Part shown: positions 1 to 15,541 of the stretch, in pieces | Numbering within the stretch: the first letter of the stretch is position 1 | Layout: the number at the start of each line of letters is the position of its first letter | Assembly (NCBI GenBank): GCA_009760855.2 | Contig: WPIO01000296.1 | Location: forward strand, 1 to 64,000 | Source of the DNA: Cristatella mucedo | Taxonomy: Eukaryota > Bryozoa > Phylactolaemata > Cristatellidae | Length of the DNA stretch: 64,000 bases | Direction of reading: 5' to 3' | The notes under the pieces: generated by a model | Seen by the model: only the letters and a program-made list of their open reading frames with translations | Databases searched by the model: none | What the model was told of the DNA's origin: nothing | Translations under genes and position numbers: made by a program

Positions 1-1270
1 TGGATCCTTTGAAATCAAGCCTTTAGGTCAAATGCAAACCCTCATCCCGTGGCTTGATAGCATTCAACGTAAAGCTAAAATGCACTTTTTCACCACAGCA
101 ATCGCTAAATCATTACCCACTGTGCCTTGGTTTTGCTAACGAAAGCTGAGGAGTGTGCATATTCAGTCAGTGACGGTGTTTACATGCTTCCTTACAATAC
201 CCACAAGGTGCCGAGATAGACATTTAATTCACCGAAATATACATAATACAGATACACACACACACACACACCCCCACCCACACACCCACACACACATATA
301 CCTATAATTCATTGGTATATACCCTAGTATAAACTTAAGCTCTATGCATTAGCTTCATATAAAAGGGACGTTTCAAGCAAACCAGATTCGATGGATTCGA
401 GAGCCATTCTCGGAGCCTGGCAATGTAATGTATCTCTGTCTGTAGCTCTGCAAAGTCATAAAGACCGTGTGGGTGTTACGCAGGAGAGTTCTGTATAGCA
501 CAATCACAGCCTAAGCGGCTTTCGGTACGCATTCGGTAGCCAACAGACTTCGTCTCACGCAACAAAGAGAAAGTGGGAAGCATTGCAGAGTCAGGAGAGC
601 AGTTGAGGTAGTGAGCAGCATAGAAGTAGCAGCTCAGAACCGCTGAAAAAGGATGTGCCATAGTCGCCAGCGGAGAATACAGGCATGTATCGTGCATAGA
701 ATTGGGAAACGCGGTTCCACCAGTATAGGCCTGCAGAGCTAACGCTTCTGCACCAAACTGTCGTTTAATGCAGAGGAATGGGACAGACTATTTATTGGCC
801 ACGACAGGACCTAAGGGCTCGAAACAGGCTGAAAACTGACTGCAGCAACGCGTCAGCTAGTATGAGGAGCCCCAGCCGTGGCGCGGCCTTGTGGGTCAGC
901 CGTGTAAGACCGTTGCATACTGTATTCCTTGTTCTCCACCGGCAACCATACCTGAGTGCCTCAGCAAAGGACAACACGTGCCCAAACCCTGGGACTTGAG
1001 ACCAGCCATTGAAGCACCATGTATCTTGTCCGCTGTAAATGGCATATAGCTTTTCTTTGGGCAGACCCAACGACAAAGGGGAATTACAATAATCAAGCCG
1101 AGGAGCAAACGGTGCCTAGAGAGCTAGTGTTAATATGCTTTACAAGCCGCTGTGGGAGTCAGCTCCTAATCTTGGACAGGGATCAGGATTTGATGGCTAG
1201 CTGTAGAGGTAGTCTTCTGAATGAAGCATTTTGAAATGGAGGCAGCTGTCGAACACCGACAGCCTAAATT
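1..1270. other. No gene seen
   Basis: Only the simple repeat at 250-305 stands out; the short overlapping ORFs at 476-1234 show no motif. Confidence 0.6.
250..305. repeat. (CA)n / CCCA simple repeat
   Basis: Short CA tract with C-rich interruptions. Confidence 0.8.
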
Positions 1271-1274
1271 TGAG

Positions 1275-1840
1275 CAGTGGTTGATGGCCGCACAGTTAGC
1301 GTGGTCAAAGTTATTAGGAAACTGCAAAGCCATTTAAAATCCCGCCCACCACGCTCTAGGGTGTCGGCTAGTGAGCATGCAAAGATTCGGTTTTATCATC
1401 GTTTACTTTCAGAAAGTTTTTCCCGACATCAAGGAGCGAATATCGCAAGGCCAAGCATTCCAGTTTTCTCAGCTGCCGGAATAGATGGATATCGCGACGG
1501 TTTGTCAGACAAATACACTGAAGTAGTCGTCCAGAATAGAATGTTACGATAAGTCCTAAAAAAAAGTATCATATTCACATAGAGCCTCAATCACTTTTCC
1601 CAGAGGTTGTGTGCATAAATGGAGAAACAGCAAGGGGACCAAGTACAGACACTTGAGAGGAGCCTCCACAGGTGGCGACTCATTCTCCTGTCTGAGATCT
1701 TACCCCTCACACGAAAACACGGATTGTGAACACGAGATCAGACAAGTAGGATTTAAACCACGGCCAGTGCTTCGTCTGCCAGGAGGTCCGTATCACTGTC
1801 AGCACCTCGTTAGACTATTTGGCGGTCCCATTTTGTAATG
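1275..1840 (-). mobile_element. LINE family B fragment, third copy
   Basis: The + strand around 1588-1610 and onward ('caatcacttttcccagaggt') repeats the family B segment at 33435. The region before it (1400-1510) matches 33260-33370. It is antisense RT, heavily decayed; short ORFs on the + strand here are shadows. Confidence 0.55.
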
Positions 1841-1844
1841 AGCT

Positions 1845-4800
1845 ACTGGGCTTCACATTCCTTTTTCGCAGAAGTACAGCAATATCAAGTTTTTATTAAA
1901 CGCACAGCATTGTTAGCATGTACGAGATTCTGTGCGCACGATAAAGTAAACCAAGCAATCTATAACACACTAGCCATAAAAACAAATTAAAGGTCGGGGA
2001 AATCTGATGAAAAACTAAGAGGAGTTTAGGATATCAATTTTAAGCAGCTATCACATAAAAACGCAAAAATATGATACGTACCAAAAGCAAAAGCACCACA
2101 TAAAAACAAACAACATTACTAAATACTTTATTTTCACAGATTCTTGGTGACAATAATAGAAAAACTGCAACCAAAGATATCAAAGCACTGCATATAGTTG
2201 GCATGCGAACCAAAAGTATATCTAACAGCCGCAAAAGCCGTCAAATTGTATTTGGAAATATCCCACTGCCTAAAAGTGGATATGTATGAAGTACTGGTTG
2301 ACAAAATGGTTACTAGGCCTGTTTTATAGGCTAACGAAGTACAATTAAAGGCTTTGTTTAAAAATGAAACTAAAAACTAAAGGGAATCATAGAAAAAGCA
2401 TAGGCTGCAGGTCAGCCTCTTTTGATTTAGAAAAAAAAGGCACCATAGTTTCTAAAATTGTGCACGACGTTTTCGGTGGCAATTTGCTCATTGCTATACA
2501 ATTTAGACAAAACTGCTAATATTAGACTACCGAAGTATCCAGCCTTTGATTCGTTTTTTATGCAGCTGAGAGAGCCATAAGAACTAGAAGATTCTCAATC
2601 ATGAGGCTGGCAACAGTACCTCCTGCTAAATGCAAAGCTGGGCAACTTTTGAGAGAGAGTGAGAGAGCAGAGTAGACTTCGTGCTTTTGATTTAAAGTAT
2701 CTTCTTGAAGCTGTGTCTCTTAGATTATACGAGGCGCTTCATACCCCTGCAGCTTAGAATTCGCAAGGTTTTGGTTCAATAGGCATGTAAGTACCCACGA
2801 TGTGCCCATGCAGAGGTCGAGACCTGATGTGGGGTTTATTATGGTCAGACTTCGGCACACACACTCCCAGCCGCTTGCCGTTATTGCCGTTACGACTATG
2901 GGTGTGTGCGTAGCCGTTATCTGGGCACTCCGAGAGTAGTATGTTTTCAATCAAAGCATTGGCACTAGACGGCCAGTGTATCGCAGTACGTCTGTATTTA
3001 GAACTCATAGATGAGATGTTGTACTTGCCAGCTAGGTAAAATGACCTAATGAGGCAGGACGATATGGCAGAAGCCTCAGGCGGTGGACTACAGCGCCCCC
3101 TCTCACATGCATGCATGGGTACAAAAATCCACTAATAAGAAAAGAGCTGAAGAAATAAGCCGTGCGTCTGACCATAACGTGCAGTGCATGTTTCCCAATT
3201 ACAGTTATGCAAAAGGCTCGGACATAGCACTGACTGCTTGCGATACTGTGATATTGATTTCGATGGTCATGTACACCACCATAAATCACACCGCCCACTA
3301 CATGCCCATGCATCTAACTAACCAGAGTAAATTTAACGTGGCACCCATTAACGGGTCCGACAGGAAGTGGAGAGCCGAGTATTCGACGTAGAGGGAGTAT
3401 TATCGACTAGAAGAAAAACGCACACGTCGCACCAACGGCAGTGATAGGTGCATTCAAAAAGAAAAGCTTAGGCTGGTAGAGAGGACACTTAAAAACTTTT
3501 AGCAGCTGTCGAATTTCTCGATTTTTAGCTGACCACTATTTTCTATAAATCACCCTGTTGTTCTTGCTCCACCATTGTTCACAGGAATTATATACAACTT
3601 GACGTTACATACTACCAGGAGTTCTTTTTTTATTATAAGGAACGGGCAATGCTGCCCATCTTCTGCCTGAGCAATCGGCATGCCGCGAATGTTCTTGTAT
3701 TTGCATTGGCAAGTGGCTTGACAGATTTTATGTACTGCACTTCGTGAGCAGATAGCTCTAAGCTCTATCCCAGCCTGTGGTTACATCTGCAAGGGACTAG
3801 CACTAGTGACACGCACTGTGCTTGTTGGTAAAGGACGGGAGTTTAAGATCGGCCTGCCTTCAAAACTGTTATTGTGACGGTGCTGATGAAGTGAAATATG
3901 CTGAGCAATCGCTGACATTATCCTAAGGAGCCACTCTTGTGATAGGTGCTATCGCTTGTTACAGCATGGTTTGGGTGGTAGTGAGACCAGAACAACACGG
4001 TTTCGATATTATTGCTTGCTTAAAGGATTTCTCTAGGGTCCTCCCCCACACAGATAAGGTAAGTACACGCTTCAACGATCAAGATCATGCAAGCATTATA
4101 GTCCTGCATGGGGCGCACGTCCTCAGCGGCTACCCCATTTTTCTTGGGCTAAAACACACAAAGAGTCGTTTTGGAAATCGCCATTCTGAACGCTGTGACT
4201 TTGCCCTGACCGATCACAAATTTGAATACTGAAAGAAGAAATAGCTCATCGTTCGTGGGAGAAACTAAGGTTCAAATATGGGTTAGGTAGTCACCGGAAA
4301 TTATGAAATATAGTGGGCTGCATAATGGATAGCACTATGAGCATTTAACATATAAGGTTAGCTAGCAAAGCAGGTTTCTATAATCTACTAATCCCGAGTA
4401 TCTTGCTCACTAGTCACATTTTTATTCCCCAAGTAATGGTTAAAAGATTGGGCTATCCAGGCCCATACTAGCACTAGCCTCTCCAATTTTACATGCCAGT
4501 CACCAAAACCTCAACTGAAAGTCTACTTTGACATTGTTGTTTTGCCCGTAATCACCGTATTAATAGACTTGCGTATATCCTACCAATGACATTTTAACTG
4601 ACCTTTTAAGACTCGAACACCATAATGTAGACATTTTTTTACTAATGCAATTCAACTCGCACAACAAGCTGACGACCCAACATTCAAAATTAGCAACTTG
4701 GCCTTGACACATAACGACGGATCCGAACCTTGTGGCGACTAATGGTGTACAGCTGACGTACAGAAAGCAAAGCACCGCACACAGCATGCAGACTTACAAA

Positions 4801-7800
4801 AAGCCTACCGAAAGTACGAGTTTGTGCGGGCTCGGCTTGCTGCTACGAACATGCTGCTTGAGGTCACCGGTCGCATCACTATATTTATTTTAAGGACCGA
4901 CAAATACTTTTTTTTTTATAGAGAATTAGTAGGAATCAAAAGATCAATAATACACAAAAAGTGTGGCCTGTCCGCAAAGTGCATCTTATAAAGGCCATTT
5001 TTAAAAGCAAGCATACTGACACCCAGTGGTCACCATTGACAGAACATATGCAAAGGGTTCCTTCCAAATTCTAACTACTACTAGCTAAGATAGAACTTAG
5101 AAGGCCTCCATCCGATCATTTTACCATCGTCCCTCACCTAATGCCGTAACTAATACCGCATAGCATCTGCTACTCAGCCCTTCTCCTTAACTAAAGTGTT
5201 TTTGTTTTGCCACAAACACACATGCCAACGCAAGAAATGAGTATTCAGATCCTTGTAAGACGAAATTGCATGATATCTACATATAACATAATTGCTAAGA
5301 TAAAAAAGACAGCTGTACTTTAACTTATAAGCGCTACATAACAGACTTTCAACAGACTTTCAGTGATTTTACAGCTGATGATACTCTAAGGACTATATTG
5401 AGGAATACTCATTGCAAGATCTCTGATTTTTTGGGTTAGATGTGATTAAAACATTGCACCAAGGTTAGTCAAACTATACATAACGTACAGCTCAGCCATA
5501 TGACCCTTCGTTTGACGGCAAGGTGCGGGTGATGGAGCCCCCCAGCCCTCACGTGTGAAAGCATAAACTGTCGAAATTCCTAATCTGACTCACAAGGCCT
5601 GCCAGGGCGTCTTGGCTTCCCTCCACTAGAGCTCACCTGTACACCCACATCACAATTAGTTGAAACCTGGTTCAGCCATCCTTGAGCCCTCAGGCTCTCT
5701 AGGACAATCACGATCTTTAGCTGCTGCATGTTTTTCCGATTAAAGACTGATTGACTAACATAAGGCTGAAGCTCTGCCAGATCGCTAGACTGTGGAACCA
5801 TTCCCACAAATCGTATGCAAGATACATCTAATCTACTGCGTAGTCGACTGTGGGTCATCTTTCCATTGTTGTGCTCCATACAACGCCACATTATTTGCAC
5901 TTTGCCCCTCCTGATCTAATCAATTTTGCTTGTCACCCTTTTAACATGTTGTGCATTTGATTACTTACAGTACGTTGGCAAACGGCATTTTGGCATTTTT
6001 GTAGTACTTGGCAACGGCATGCTACACAGTAAACAAGCTTTTGCTCCATAAGTCGCGCTCTCAGGCTTTTATCATTTTGCATCATTAGAAAACTAGGCAT
6101 AAACGCCCCACTTGGGTGCATTAGAGGTACAGTGACTATCATTTGAGAGTAGTTACGGGTCAAATAAACTTGGGACCATCATCTCCCACCACGCTCCTCA
6201 AGTTTCACAATTGCTTGTTTGGGCACGACTGATCACGGATTATTGCTATCATACGAATTTACCCATTCTAGGGCATTGACTACTACTACAGAAAGCTCGG
6301 ACAGTTGAGACAATGTAGCTTGCTACAGTGTACACCACTGTCAGATGCTGAGCAACTCCGAGTGGGAAGCTTGCCTTACATGGCTTTTTGACAAATTCTG
6401 CTGTCTTGGCTGGCATCAAACCAGTGCACCACACGAGTGGACACTGAAATTCTGCGAATCCAGGCTTCGGAATCGATGAGCCTGTGCCGGTGAGATTTGA
6501 TACTGCCCCCCCCCGACCCTATAAAACAATATCCACACGATGTGATCCCAAACACTGGAACCAACAGTGACTGGCACCGATGTTCGTACCCAAGTGATAC
6601 CGGCCCTGCGCTGGCGATAGAAAAGTGGTATTTTTTTAATGCATGCAACAATTTAACCTCTTCACGGTGCGGTTACAGCAAACGTGTAACTGCTACCAGG
6701 TAAAAAAAGAACCACATCGATAGCTCAAAAAACTGTGCCGAAAAATACTGCCTTGCACGTTGCTTAGAAATCCAAGGTGGGCTAGAATTACATCAAGTGG
6801 GCAAAATAATGACTTGCCGGAAAGCGAGCCGTTTTTATGTGCGCAGCACTCTATGGAAACTAGTCATGAATATTTACGAAGTTTGAACGGGCAACACATT
6901 TCTAAACTAAAGTAGTGTCATTGACTTGATTTGCAAACTCATAGTCTATAACAAATAAAGCATTTTCCTATAGACCACAAGAGTTACAACCACACAGGAG
7001 TACGAAGACTGCTAGATTCTAGAGAACAGAAGCAGATCTAAAAACTATCGGTCCGTGATTGAAATAATGCTGAATTAGACTCTCAGAGCAGCACAATCGT
7101 TGTAATTTAAGCTTGCTGAAAGAACCCACTGGTACAGCTGCTGGTCTGTATAGCCAAAGGGCCAATTAAAACCTCCCATTTGTAGCCATTATTACTTAGC
7201 CGATCAGATCCAATTACAATTTAGATAGGAACTAATCTTATTGCAAATCTTTACTAAGAGTCGGGCAAGCCTACCGAGAGCCAAGAGAACAAGGGCTGAT
7301 CTGACAGGAACAGCGTCAGATCCATCACCCCCAGATTTCTGCGTCAAAAGTCGTCAGTGCTGATTCACTTAAGTACTTAGTGGTCTTTTGGTTCTGATTT
7401 GGCAGTGGGCAGTGCAATGCCATGCTTTGCGATAACAGAAAATTCATCGTAGTCTGCGGTTCTAAACTGCATCTGAGATTTTACGTATAACTGCATGATT
7501 TGTACACACTATGGTTCAGTCACAAAGCATTGCATAGTCGCTTCTCTGCTGATAACCACTTGTTGGCTAAGGCACAATGCACCAAGACAGTTACTGCCTC
7601 GGCTTTTTTATACAGCTACACGTAAGAACTTCTATATTAATCTACTATAATTAATTATTCATGGAAGTAAAATGTTCTGCACTTAAATTCCTGGAAAATG
7701 TTGCCGCACTACTCCAGCAGGGGCGCACCTACAACAGTACTCTGCTGCTAGCACAGCGCATAGTGGTTGCCTTCAGCCACACTTCTCGCAGGACCATTAG

Positions 7801-10800
7801 GGGCCGATCCATCGGCTTACAGCATAAGTGGTTTGGTAGCACGCCTATCCCCCCTACCTAACCGTCTGGTGGAGGGACGTTTCCGAGGCAATTGTAGAAT
7901 CACAGACACGTTCACAGTAGACCAAAATTCTGGCATTTCGAGAGGTATATTAGGCCAATGCAATACCTTTTGAATGTCCAAGCGTTACAATGCCTTGTCT
8001 ACTCTTCTTAATATGTGAAGACAACCACCTAATTTACTCTGTACTGTAACAAGCCCCACATGAACATTCTGAATAGACACATGTTAGCTTAAGGGCTAAT
8101 AATCTGGAAGCAATACTGAAATATATATACCCAGTGTGCAGGTTAATACGAAACAAATAGAAAAAAAAATAATATAGACATATTCGAAGAGGGATGAAGG
8201 TGTTTGCCGATTCTTCCCCCCCCCTCCCCCCCCCCCTTCTCTTCCCCATATACAAGCGAGTACATGATATGTTCCGGGCCAGGGATAACGCCTGCTTTCA
8301 AGACCCATGCACTGTAATTATTCGATTGGTCAATCGCTGCAGTACTCTTGAAAACACCTCCCCTAATGTCCTCAAAAGACAAAAAAAAAAAAACGCGAGA
8401 ACACAAGTCAAAGCAAGATGATGGTTGTTTCGGCACCAATGTGAGTCCCGCCGACTCCACGCAGTACGTTTAGCATGAAAGGCATTTTTCCTCCAATTAT
8501 CGTCAGCTCTTCCATCTATTAAGGGTATTTTAAGGGAAATACCCCATCGTCATCACTAGATTCGAGGCTCCGAAAGGTTGTATTTCCAGTCATGTGAGTT
8601 TTATGATGTTGTTTTCTGTCGTGTGTGTCTTGGTCGGGTTGTTTTCATGTTATTCGGCCTGAGCATTAACCTTGCATCCCTCGCTTCTAGGCATTCTGCG
8701 TTGTGAAAAGTGAACGGAAAAGGTCGATGTCTCCTGATAGGCGCTTTATCACATTCTTAAGGTAGGGCGTTTCTCCGGTGGCAATCCAATGTGAGGACAC
8801 CACATATTGCCTGAATCAACGAGCCAATACTTGTGTTATCTAGCATTTCACGGCTGTCTATGCAACATGATTGTCCACGATTGTGCGGCGCCTTGCAGCC
8901 ATATTCGGGACAGTACTCCTTAAACCGCATATAAATCAAATCAAAGCTTCTTAGCCTTCCAGTTCCTTATGTAGCTCTTTTTTTTTTTTTTCAGGCCATG
9001 CTAAGTGGCAAAGTTTTTTCTTTTTTTACATGAGTGACCGACCGTTTTAGGAGGTAAAAGATGACCGATGTGGAAGAGTGGAGTAGGTAGTTTAGTGCGA
9101 CAGTGGGGGAGGTGCTATTATTTAACGAATTGATTGAGGGAGGAATAGAAGATCGTTTAGTCTTATTATTTACCTGATAGATATATATATATAAGATCGA
9201 TTACTATTCTATATATTTTTATAATATATATATATAATCTTGCATACTATATATAGTTCTTTTTTTTATATATATAAACCACTTTATAAAACACGCACTG
9301 TGTAAGTAAAAGGGGGACATCGATAGTAAAGAGAGGGAAACAAAGAGAAAGCAGCACTCTTATGGAGAGAATAATAGACTTTTGACCCTAGAAAGACAGA
9401 AAAGGATTTTTCGTTGCTTCGATTTGATACAGACGTAGATAGCAGACCTACGGAAATGCACTAAGATAGATGAGACAGTATGTTAAGGTTTAGAGCAAGA
9501 GCAGAATAGGGGGTGAAGAGAGGAGACGGGTTTTCCTCCCCCGAGAGCAGAGAGATTCACATGGCACAGACCAAAGTAGCCTAACAAAAGTAGTAGCAAT
9601 GTGCATATATCATAGTTGTGATGGAAATGCCACTAGTTTCAGCCTGCTCGACTGACCAAAGGGCATTACAAATATGCAAGCTGCATCACGAGGTATCCTA
9701 GCTTTTTCCAATCAAGCTTGCGTTCAATCAACAGGGCACAGGCATATTATGAAAAAAGATTACTACGCTGAAAACAGCCTTTTCCTCAAAGACTTTTCCC
9801 TAACTCATCTGCCATTATGATTACAACTACAAAAGTACTGTTGTCCACAAGAAAACTGCCATGTGAACCCGTGACCAGAACCGAGTAAAGTACCTGTCCT
9901 GTGACAAGAGAGTCCTATTTGTAGGAGCTTTGTAGCCTGTCGTACTTTCCCAAATTTCTTTGTCAGCCCCTGTATAGAGCAAAAAAATTAGACAGTAAAT
10001 CTCAAAGGTTTACATGTTTGGTTGGAGTCTTTAAGCTCTGTTTCTTCTCTAACCTTATCTTAATCACCATACCTTCAAAGATTGCAAGTTACGTTCTCAT
10101 TGATCATAATCACCCCACGAGTGCCAAATACTAATACTAGCTCTAATAGTCGCAGTAAACCTGCAGCCTGCTCTATCTTCAGTCGCCCTAGAATCTCCTT
10201 CATAAATGCGCCTTGATTATGCTAATGCTACTCTTGCAATAACTAAAAGTTTTAAATTAAAAACATTCAGTAAAGAAAGCAAAATCTTTTTCGTATCTGT
10301 TTTCTGAATATGCGGGACAAGAAGAAAGTCAAATCTAGAGTCCGTTAGTAACATACACCTTTTGGTCCGCAAGCAAGGTGCTACACACAAATTGGACACA
10401 TTTACCATGGATCTAACCAAAGTACTGCCAGTACTAGTCCTCACTGATGCCAGGGACACGTCACTTCCAAGGACAGTTTTTGTGATTATGTAAAGGATGA
10501 CAGGTCTAAACATCGTGCTTTAGGTAAGGGGTTAAAAGCATAATTATCACAAAGGCCCATTCCATGTCCCGCTCCCTACTTCAATGCCTAGTCTGGTCGT
10601 GAGATTCGAATCATGCTGCCACGCGCCCCTTATCATTATAGGGTGTTACTGACTTGGCAGTATTCACCCTAGGTCCGGTTCTCTTTTCTGCTAATAGTTA
10701 GTCAGAATAGGTCAGAGGGCTAGCCTTGGAAGGTCGCTCTATTTGCCAGATTGCGCCAGGAGTTGTACACTCTAGCACTACAGGTAGCTTTACGGCAAGA

Positions 10801-13800
10801 CAGTTCGGCAATTTTGGCAGCTCGGACATGCTGTTACGGCAGAAAGACCTATTTTTTTCAACTGAGCTGTAGCCCATTGTTTTTCTACCTATCACGCATA
10901 TTCCCACATAAGGCTACTCGTTACTTAGCAGATCTACGGATAAGTCAAACTTATACTAGAGAATATAATTTTATTCAGATTACAACTGGCAAAAAGAATT
11001 CCTGCTTGGGTTTAACCAAATTACTCACGGCGGGAAAGCAGTTGGAATTGTTGATGATAAAACGATTTCCTGTAGGAAATGCTTTGGTAGAGTCTGTCAG
11101 CGAGTTCTGCTGTATCGGTCAGCCTTATTTTTATAATAATTGATCCCTTAAATAAGTAATCTTGAGTGCCCTTGCCGTCTTGCCTAAGCCATAGGCACTA
11201 CTTGCTTATAATGATACGCGTATGCGCGGTCTCAATTCAGTGGGGACTAACTTTTCGAGAGTAATTTTAAGAGAGTAAATGTTAGTACGCTTAAGGTTCA
11301 TGCAGTAAGCCTTCTGAACGCCTTACCGAATGGATCAATAAGACTGCATTTGTCTTTCTATAAATTAACTACTCGCATTGCACGAAGGTAAATCGCAAGG
11401 CTCGGTTAGAACGATCCATCACCTTGATTGCAATGAACAAACCATGTTACTTGAGAAATGCAACCAAATTTACCATTCCGCAAGTCCACTTCTCCCAGCT
11501 GTCCACCACATCTTTTTTTTCGGCATTTTGTGCCTTGCGATCTTTTAAGCAACAAATTAGTATTCTGGTTCTTATTTGACAATGAAAACAGTTAGTTTTT
11601 TTATTGAATTTGCCCTTCGAACTGCACCAAGGGCAATTGTCATTCAAAAAAAGACCAGGATCCAAGCCTTCCAAACCGAGGTCCATCTTCAGAATATCTC
11701 CTTTTAGGCCGTAGTCTGGAGGTAAGCCTCTTTTGTAGGTCGGCTATTTTTTGATGTTTTGCTAAAAAATAACTTGCACTTAGCTCAGAAAACTTCACAT
11801 TCGTCTTGCGGTGGTTTTAGCTACGCCAAAAGCGCCAGAGATGGCTTTTTGTGATTAGATGATGGTCCCCTTTTCTCTTCATCATCTACGTGGATTCCTT
11901 TAACATTAGTCATACCACCTTTTGAAGTATACTTGTGATGGTAACCTTCGTATCCCGATGAGGTATCTTTGCGCAGGATGCAAGTTGACTTTAGCCATGT
12001 ATAAGTGTGCCAACATCATCAACACACTTCACAGAAGTCTGTCTTTGCAAAAACCAACCTAAAAATCAGGATACAGGACTTCGAGAATCGGGTCACTAAA
12101 ATGATATGTAACGCCAATTTGATGGGCGCGCATAAAGAAGGACTTTAACCTTTGGGATTGACGAGCTCTTTGCTTATCCTATACGACAAGGGCCTCCCAG
12201 CGATCAAACCTCGGTCCCACAGGTATTTTTTAGTCGGCCTTTCGACGTGTATGCCAATCTTTCTTCTTATTTTAACAACTTCTTGATGGGCCGATAAACC
12301 ATGTACTACGAGCCCTTACTAGCCCGTCCGATCCGCCTCCTTATCTCTCTTGATAAAAAAATCTTTAAGATAAAAAATAGTTTTTATTTTACGGCCTTTA
12401 CGGTAAACACTAAAATCACTATTCTGACTCTCTGATCGATTGTTGTACCCTAATTAACTTAAATCCGGGAGAGATCAGTTTTCACTAATGTTATCAAAAA
12501 CAGAATTCATTGCGACTGGCTTGAGGCATTTGCTGATATAAAGACTTCACATAAGAATTAAATTTACCAGCCGGTCACAGCCTATACTAAACCAAGGCCT
12601 GGTTTCTGTTAAGGCGTGTGCTAAAAAAAATGTGGGTAAGCGGTACTTAATTGAGGAATGTGAAGTGCGGGATGTAGTGACCTATGTGACGTAAGTAAGG
12701 GAAAATTTGTTGCGAGTTGCCTGTTCTCGCTAGGCCTAGTACTCTGTCTACGAGGAAATGTACTTTTCACTCGCAGTTTTTGTCTAACCAACACGGGGCT
12801 AATAAGCATGACTACTTTTACTTGCGGGGCGCGGCATCTTGGATTCCCCCGCACGGTCGCGTTTTTCCACGGAATGTCCGACTCATTCTTTGTTTGACGC
12901 GACGCACTTGCTAGTTCGAGTAGTAGTACTTACATGATTGGTGGTATCCCACGCAGAACACTGTGTAAGGGCCAAGGGAAGCAAGAGGATGATGTTGTCG
13001 GCATAGAGCGTTCTGAAGCTATAGGACAACTGTGATATAAGGACGCATATAGGCGGCTCGGAGCAAAACTAGCAGTCCCATATAAATCGGGTACAGAACG
13101 TAGCCATCCAACATTCAAGATTATTCTCATATTGTTGCAGCACGTAGTATCCGGTGATATATACCATTAACCTACGCCGTGGCCACCCAACGGTATAGCT
13201 TGTCGCTAGGAATGAGAGCATTTTATTATTCCCGTGTCGAGTCGAACTACCTTAAGCTGAGAGACGTAACCCTAACATGACGATGGAAATACTGAGCCTA
13301 GATTATAGTTCTTTCTTTTTGATAGAGGGACAGACGTGGCGAATGAGAGACTATCCCAATGGGCTTGCAGGCGAGCGCTTTCGGTTTTGGCAAAAGAGTA
13401 CAACAAAGACACCAAATGACTTAACGGAAGATGTTAAACATCCCATGAGTGACTTAATCGTAACACTGCTGCAAGAATGGATTTTAAAATAAGGCAGCTC
13501 GCCGGCCTGTCGTCAGATTAGAGTTGAGGGCAAGCCACACGGCTTCGGCTATTAGTCTTAGCGCTAAAAAGGATATATTCTGGCGTCCGACTCGATTTAA
13601 AGATCCTCCACATGCTGGCATACTGTTGACTTCACTGACTGCACAGGCCTCACTAGCTCACGGTACCCTCACGTCAGGCATCAGTGTGCGGTTTAGTTGT
13701 GGTGTTCTTTGACCTATCATGCTGGACGGCCATGTAGTCTCTCGCGTTTCAGAATTTCCTCTCCCCACCCCCCCTCATGGGAACCCTACGGAAATTTCCC

Positions 13801-14460
13801 ACGTCCGTTGGACAGATTGCACCCTCCCGCGGTTACTAGAGAAATCCTCCCATCGCCTATGTTAATGAATGTGAGCAACTAGAGACACGCGACGACACTG
13901 TACCACGATCGCTCACCTTGTTATAGGTAATCACGGATTTTGCGCGGTTCCAGGTCTCTAAACCTGAATGAGTGGTAAATTTCTAAACAATTTCGTCATG
14001 CTTAGTATTATAAGAAGACATATGTTGTAGCCTCAAAGCATGGATACAAAACTGGTTCACGACCCTATACTTCGGTCGGTTAAGATCATTAAAAGCCACT
14101 CTGGACATGCCAGAACGCCCTTTTTCACACTGCCATTATACGCGCATATTACCAAATAGTATCAGATAAAGTGAGGGATACTAAGTGTATTTAGGTTCTT
14201 TCGTGCAGTTGAATATGAAAGCCATTGCTATTGACTTAACAAGGAATTAGCCTATGTAAAAAAAATCGGAAAATAAGAAGCGGATAATAGAGGTAACGAT
14301 TCAAATTTCTAAGAATGGCAGAGTAATTAACTCCATTAAACGATGGTAAAAAAGCAAAGCATTAAAAAGGTTACAGCCAACTACTACATAATAATTGATA
14401 CCGACAGAGATGTAAAGCTGAAAACAACCAGCGCCTTCCTTCAGGATAGCTGCATAGCTG
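1845..14460. other. No gene seen
   Basis: Single-copy-looking AT-rich sequence with scattered stops. C-runs at about 6507 and 8217-8236, poly-T at 8980 and the AT tract at 9175 are the only landmarks. A 130-codon frame at 10751-11143 has no recognisable motif and no splice context; a B-box-like gattcgaatcatgctgcc occurs at 10602 without a partner A box. Confidence 0.55.
9175..9290. repeat. AT-rich simple repeat
   Basis: Interrupted (TA)n tracts able to form hairpins. Confidence 0.8.
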
Positions 14461-14464
14461 CAGT

Positions 14465-14577
14465 GCTATTTTACTAACAATTCAATGCTGTTTTCCTTTG
14501 CAGCACAATGTAAAAGCGCCTAGAGAGAGATTGAGTTCTCTGAGGACGCTTTTCAAGTATTATTATTATATTTTCAG
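14465..14577 (+). mobile_element. LINE family A 3' tail
   Basis: It holds 'cctttgcagcacaatg', the hairpin tail gcgcctagagagagattgag and an ATTATTATTATA end; only the last about 110 bases of the element remain. Confidence 0.7.
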
Positions 14578-15541
14578 AGGATAATCTGCTGAAGCAAAGC
14601 AAAACTGGAACGGGACCTGACTTGGAGGCATGTCGTGCAGCAACACGATACAGCCAGCCTGGCACGTGTAAACCCATTTGCCAGAAGTCGCTTAAAGTGT
14701 GACAGGCAGTGGCAGCTGCGCGGTCGGGTAGCAATGAATTCTTTGTCTGAGTAGCATCCTAGATATAAACGAGTCTCTTTTTTTAGCCAGGTGGCTATAT
14801 AGACTTCAGCAATCTTAGCAATTATAAATTCGCAACAGCAGTATGGCTGCCACCGGTGTATGGGTATACCACTATCATATGCAATCCAGCAATTCGCAGA
14901 CAGAAAAGCCATTGACAAATAATGATACCTACATGACTTAAGAAATGGTACGTGACAAGCATGTGACCATTATTGCTGAACAAAAACAAGGGTCCCAAAT
15001 TAAATCACCAAGCTCGAATAGATTCACAGATGTAAGCAGTGGATAGACACGACTTGAAAGCTATGCCACAAAATTTTAAGGAGCAAAATAAGGCAGGCCT
15101 AACAATCGTTCACGATTTTGAGAGCAAATTTGTTCGCAAATGCACGAACGACTCACAAGAGCGATAACAATAAACAGTATAAGACGAAAGAGGAGCAGAT
15201 TCTAATAATCGATTAAATGACACTACAACTCAGGCAAAACCACTTTACGTCACGCAAATACACAGCATTTATGTATGGAGAATTGAGTTTGCCCCAGCAG
15301 ATCCAGACACAAATCGTTCGCTTCGAGTCGCGCTACAACAGCATGCAGCAACCTGGTGTGACTGAGCAAAAAGCCGGATTCACGACAGGGTTCGCCACGA
15401 AGAGAATGCATTGACAATTTATGTCAGCATCACGGCACCAAGGACCTCCAACTCTGTGAGGATTGGACAACCAGCGATGCGAACCTGCTGTTACCACGGT
15501 TGAAAATAATAGCAGGTGAACCATTCCAACATAGGACTGGT

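Noticed and set aside
10751-11143. 130-codon + strand frame
   Set aside because: No recognisable motif, composition like surrounding non-coding DNA, and of a length expected by chance in a 64 kb window.
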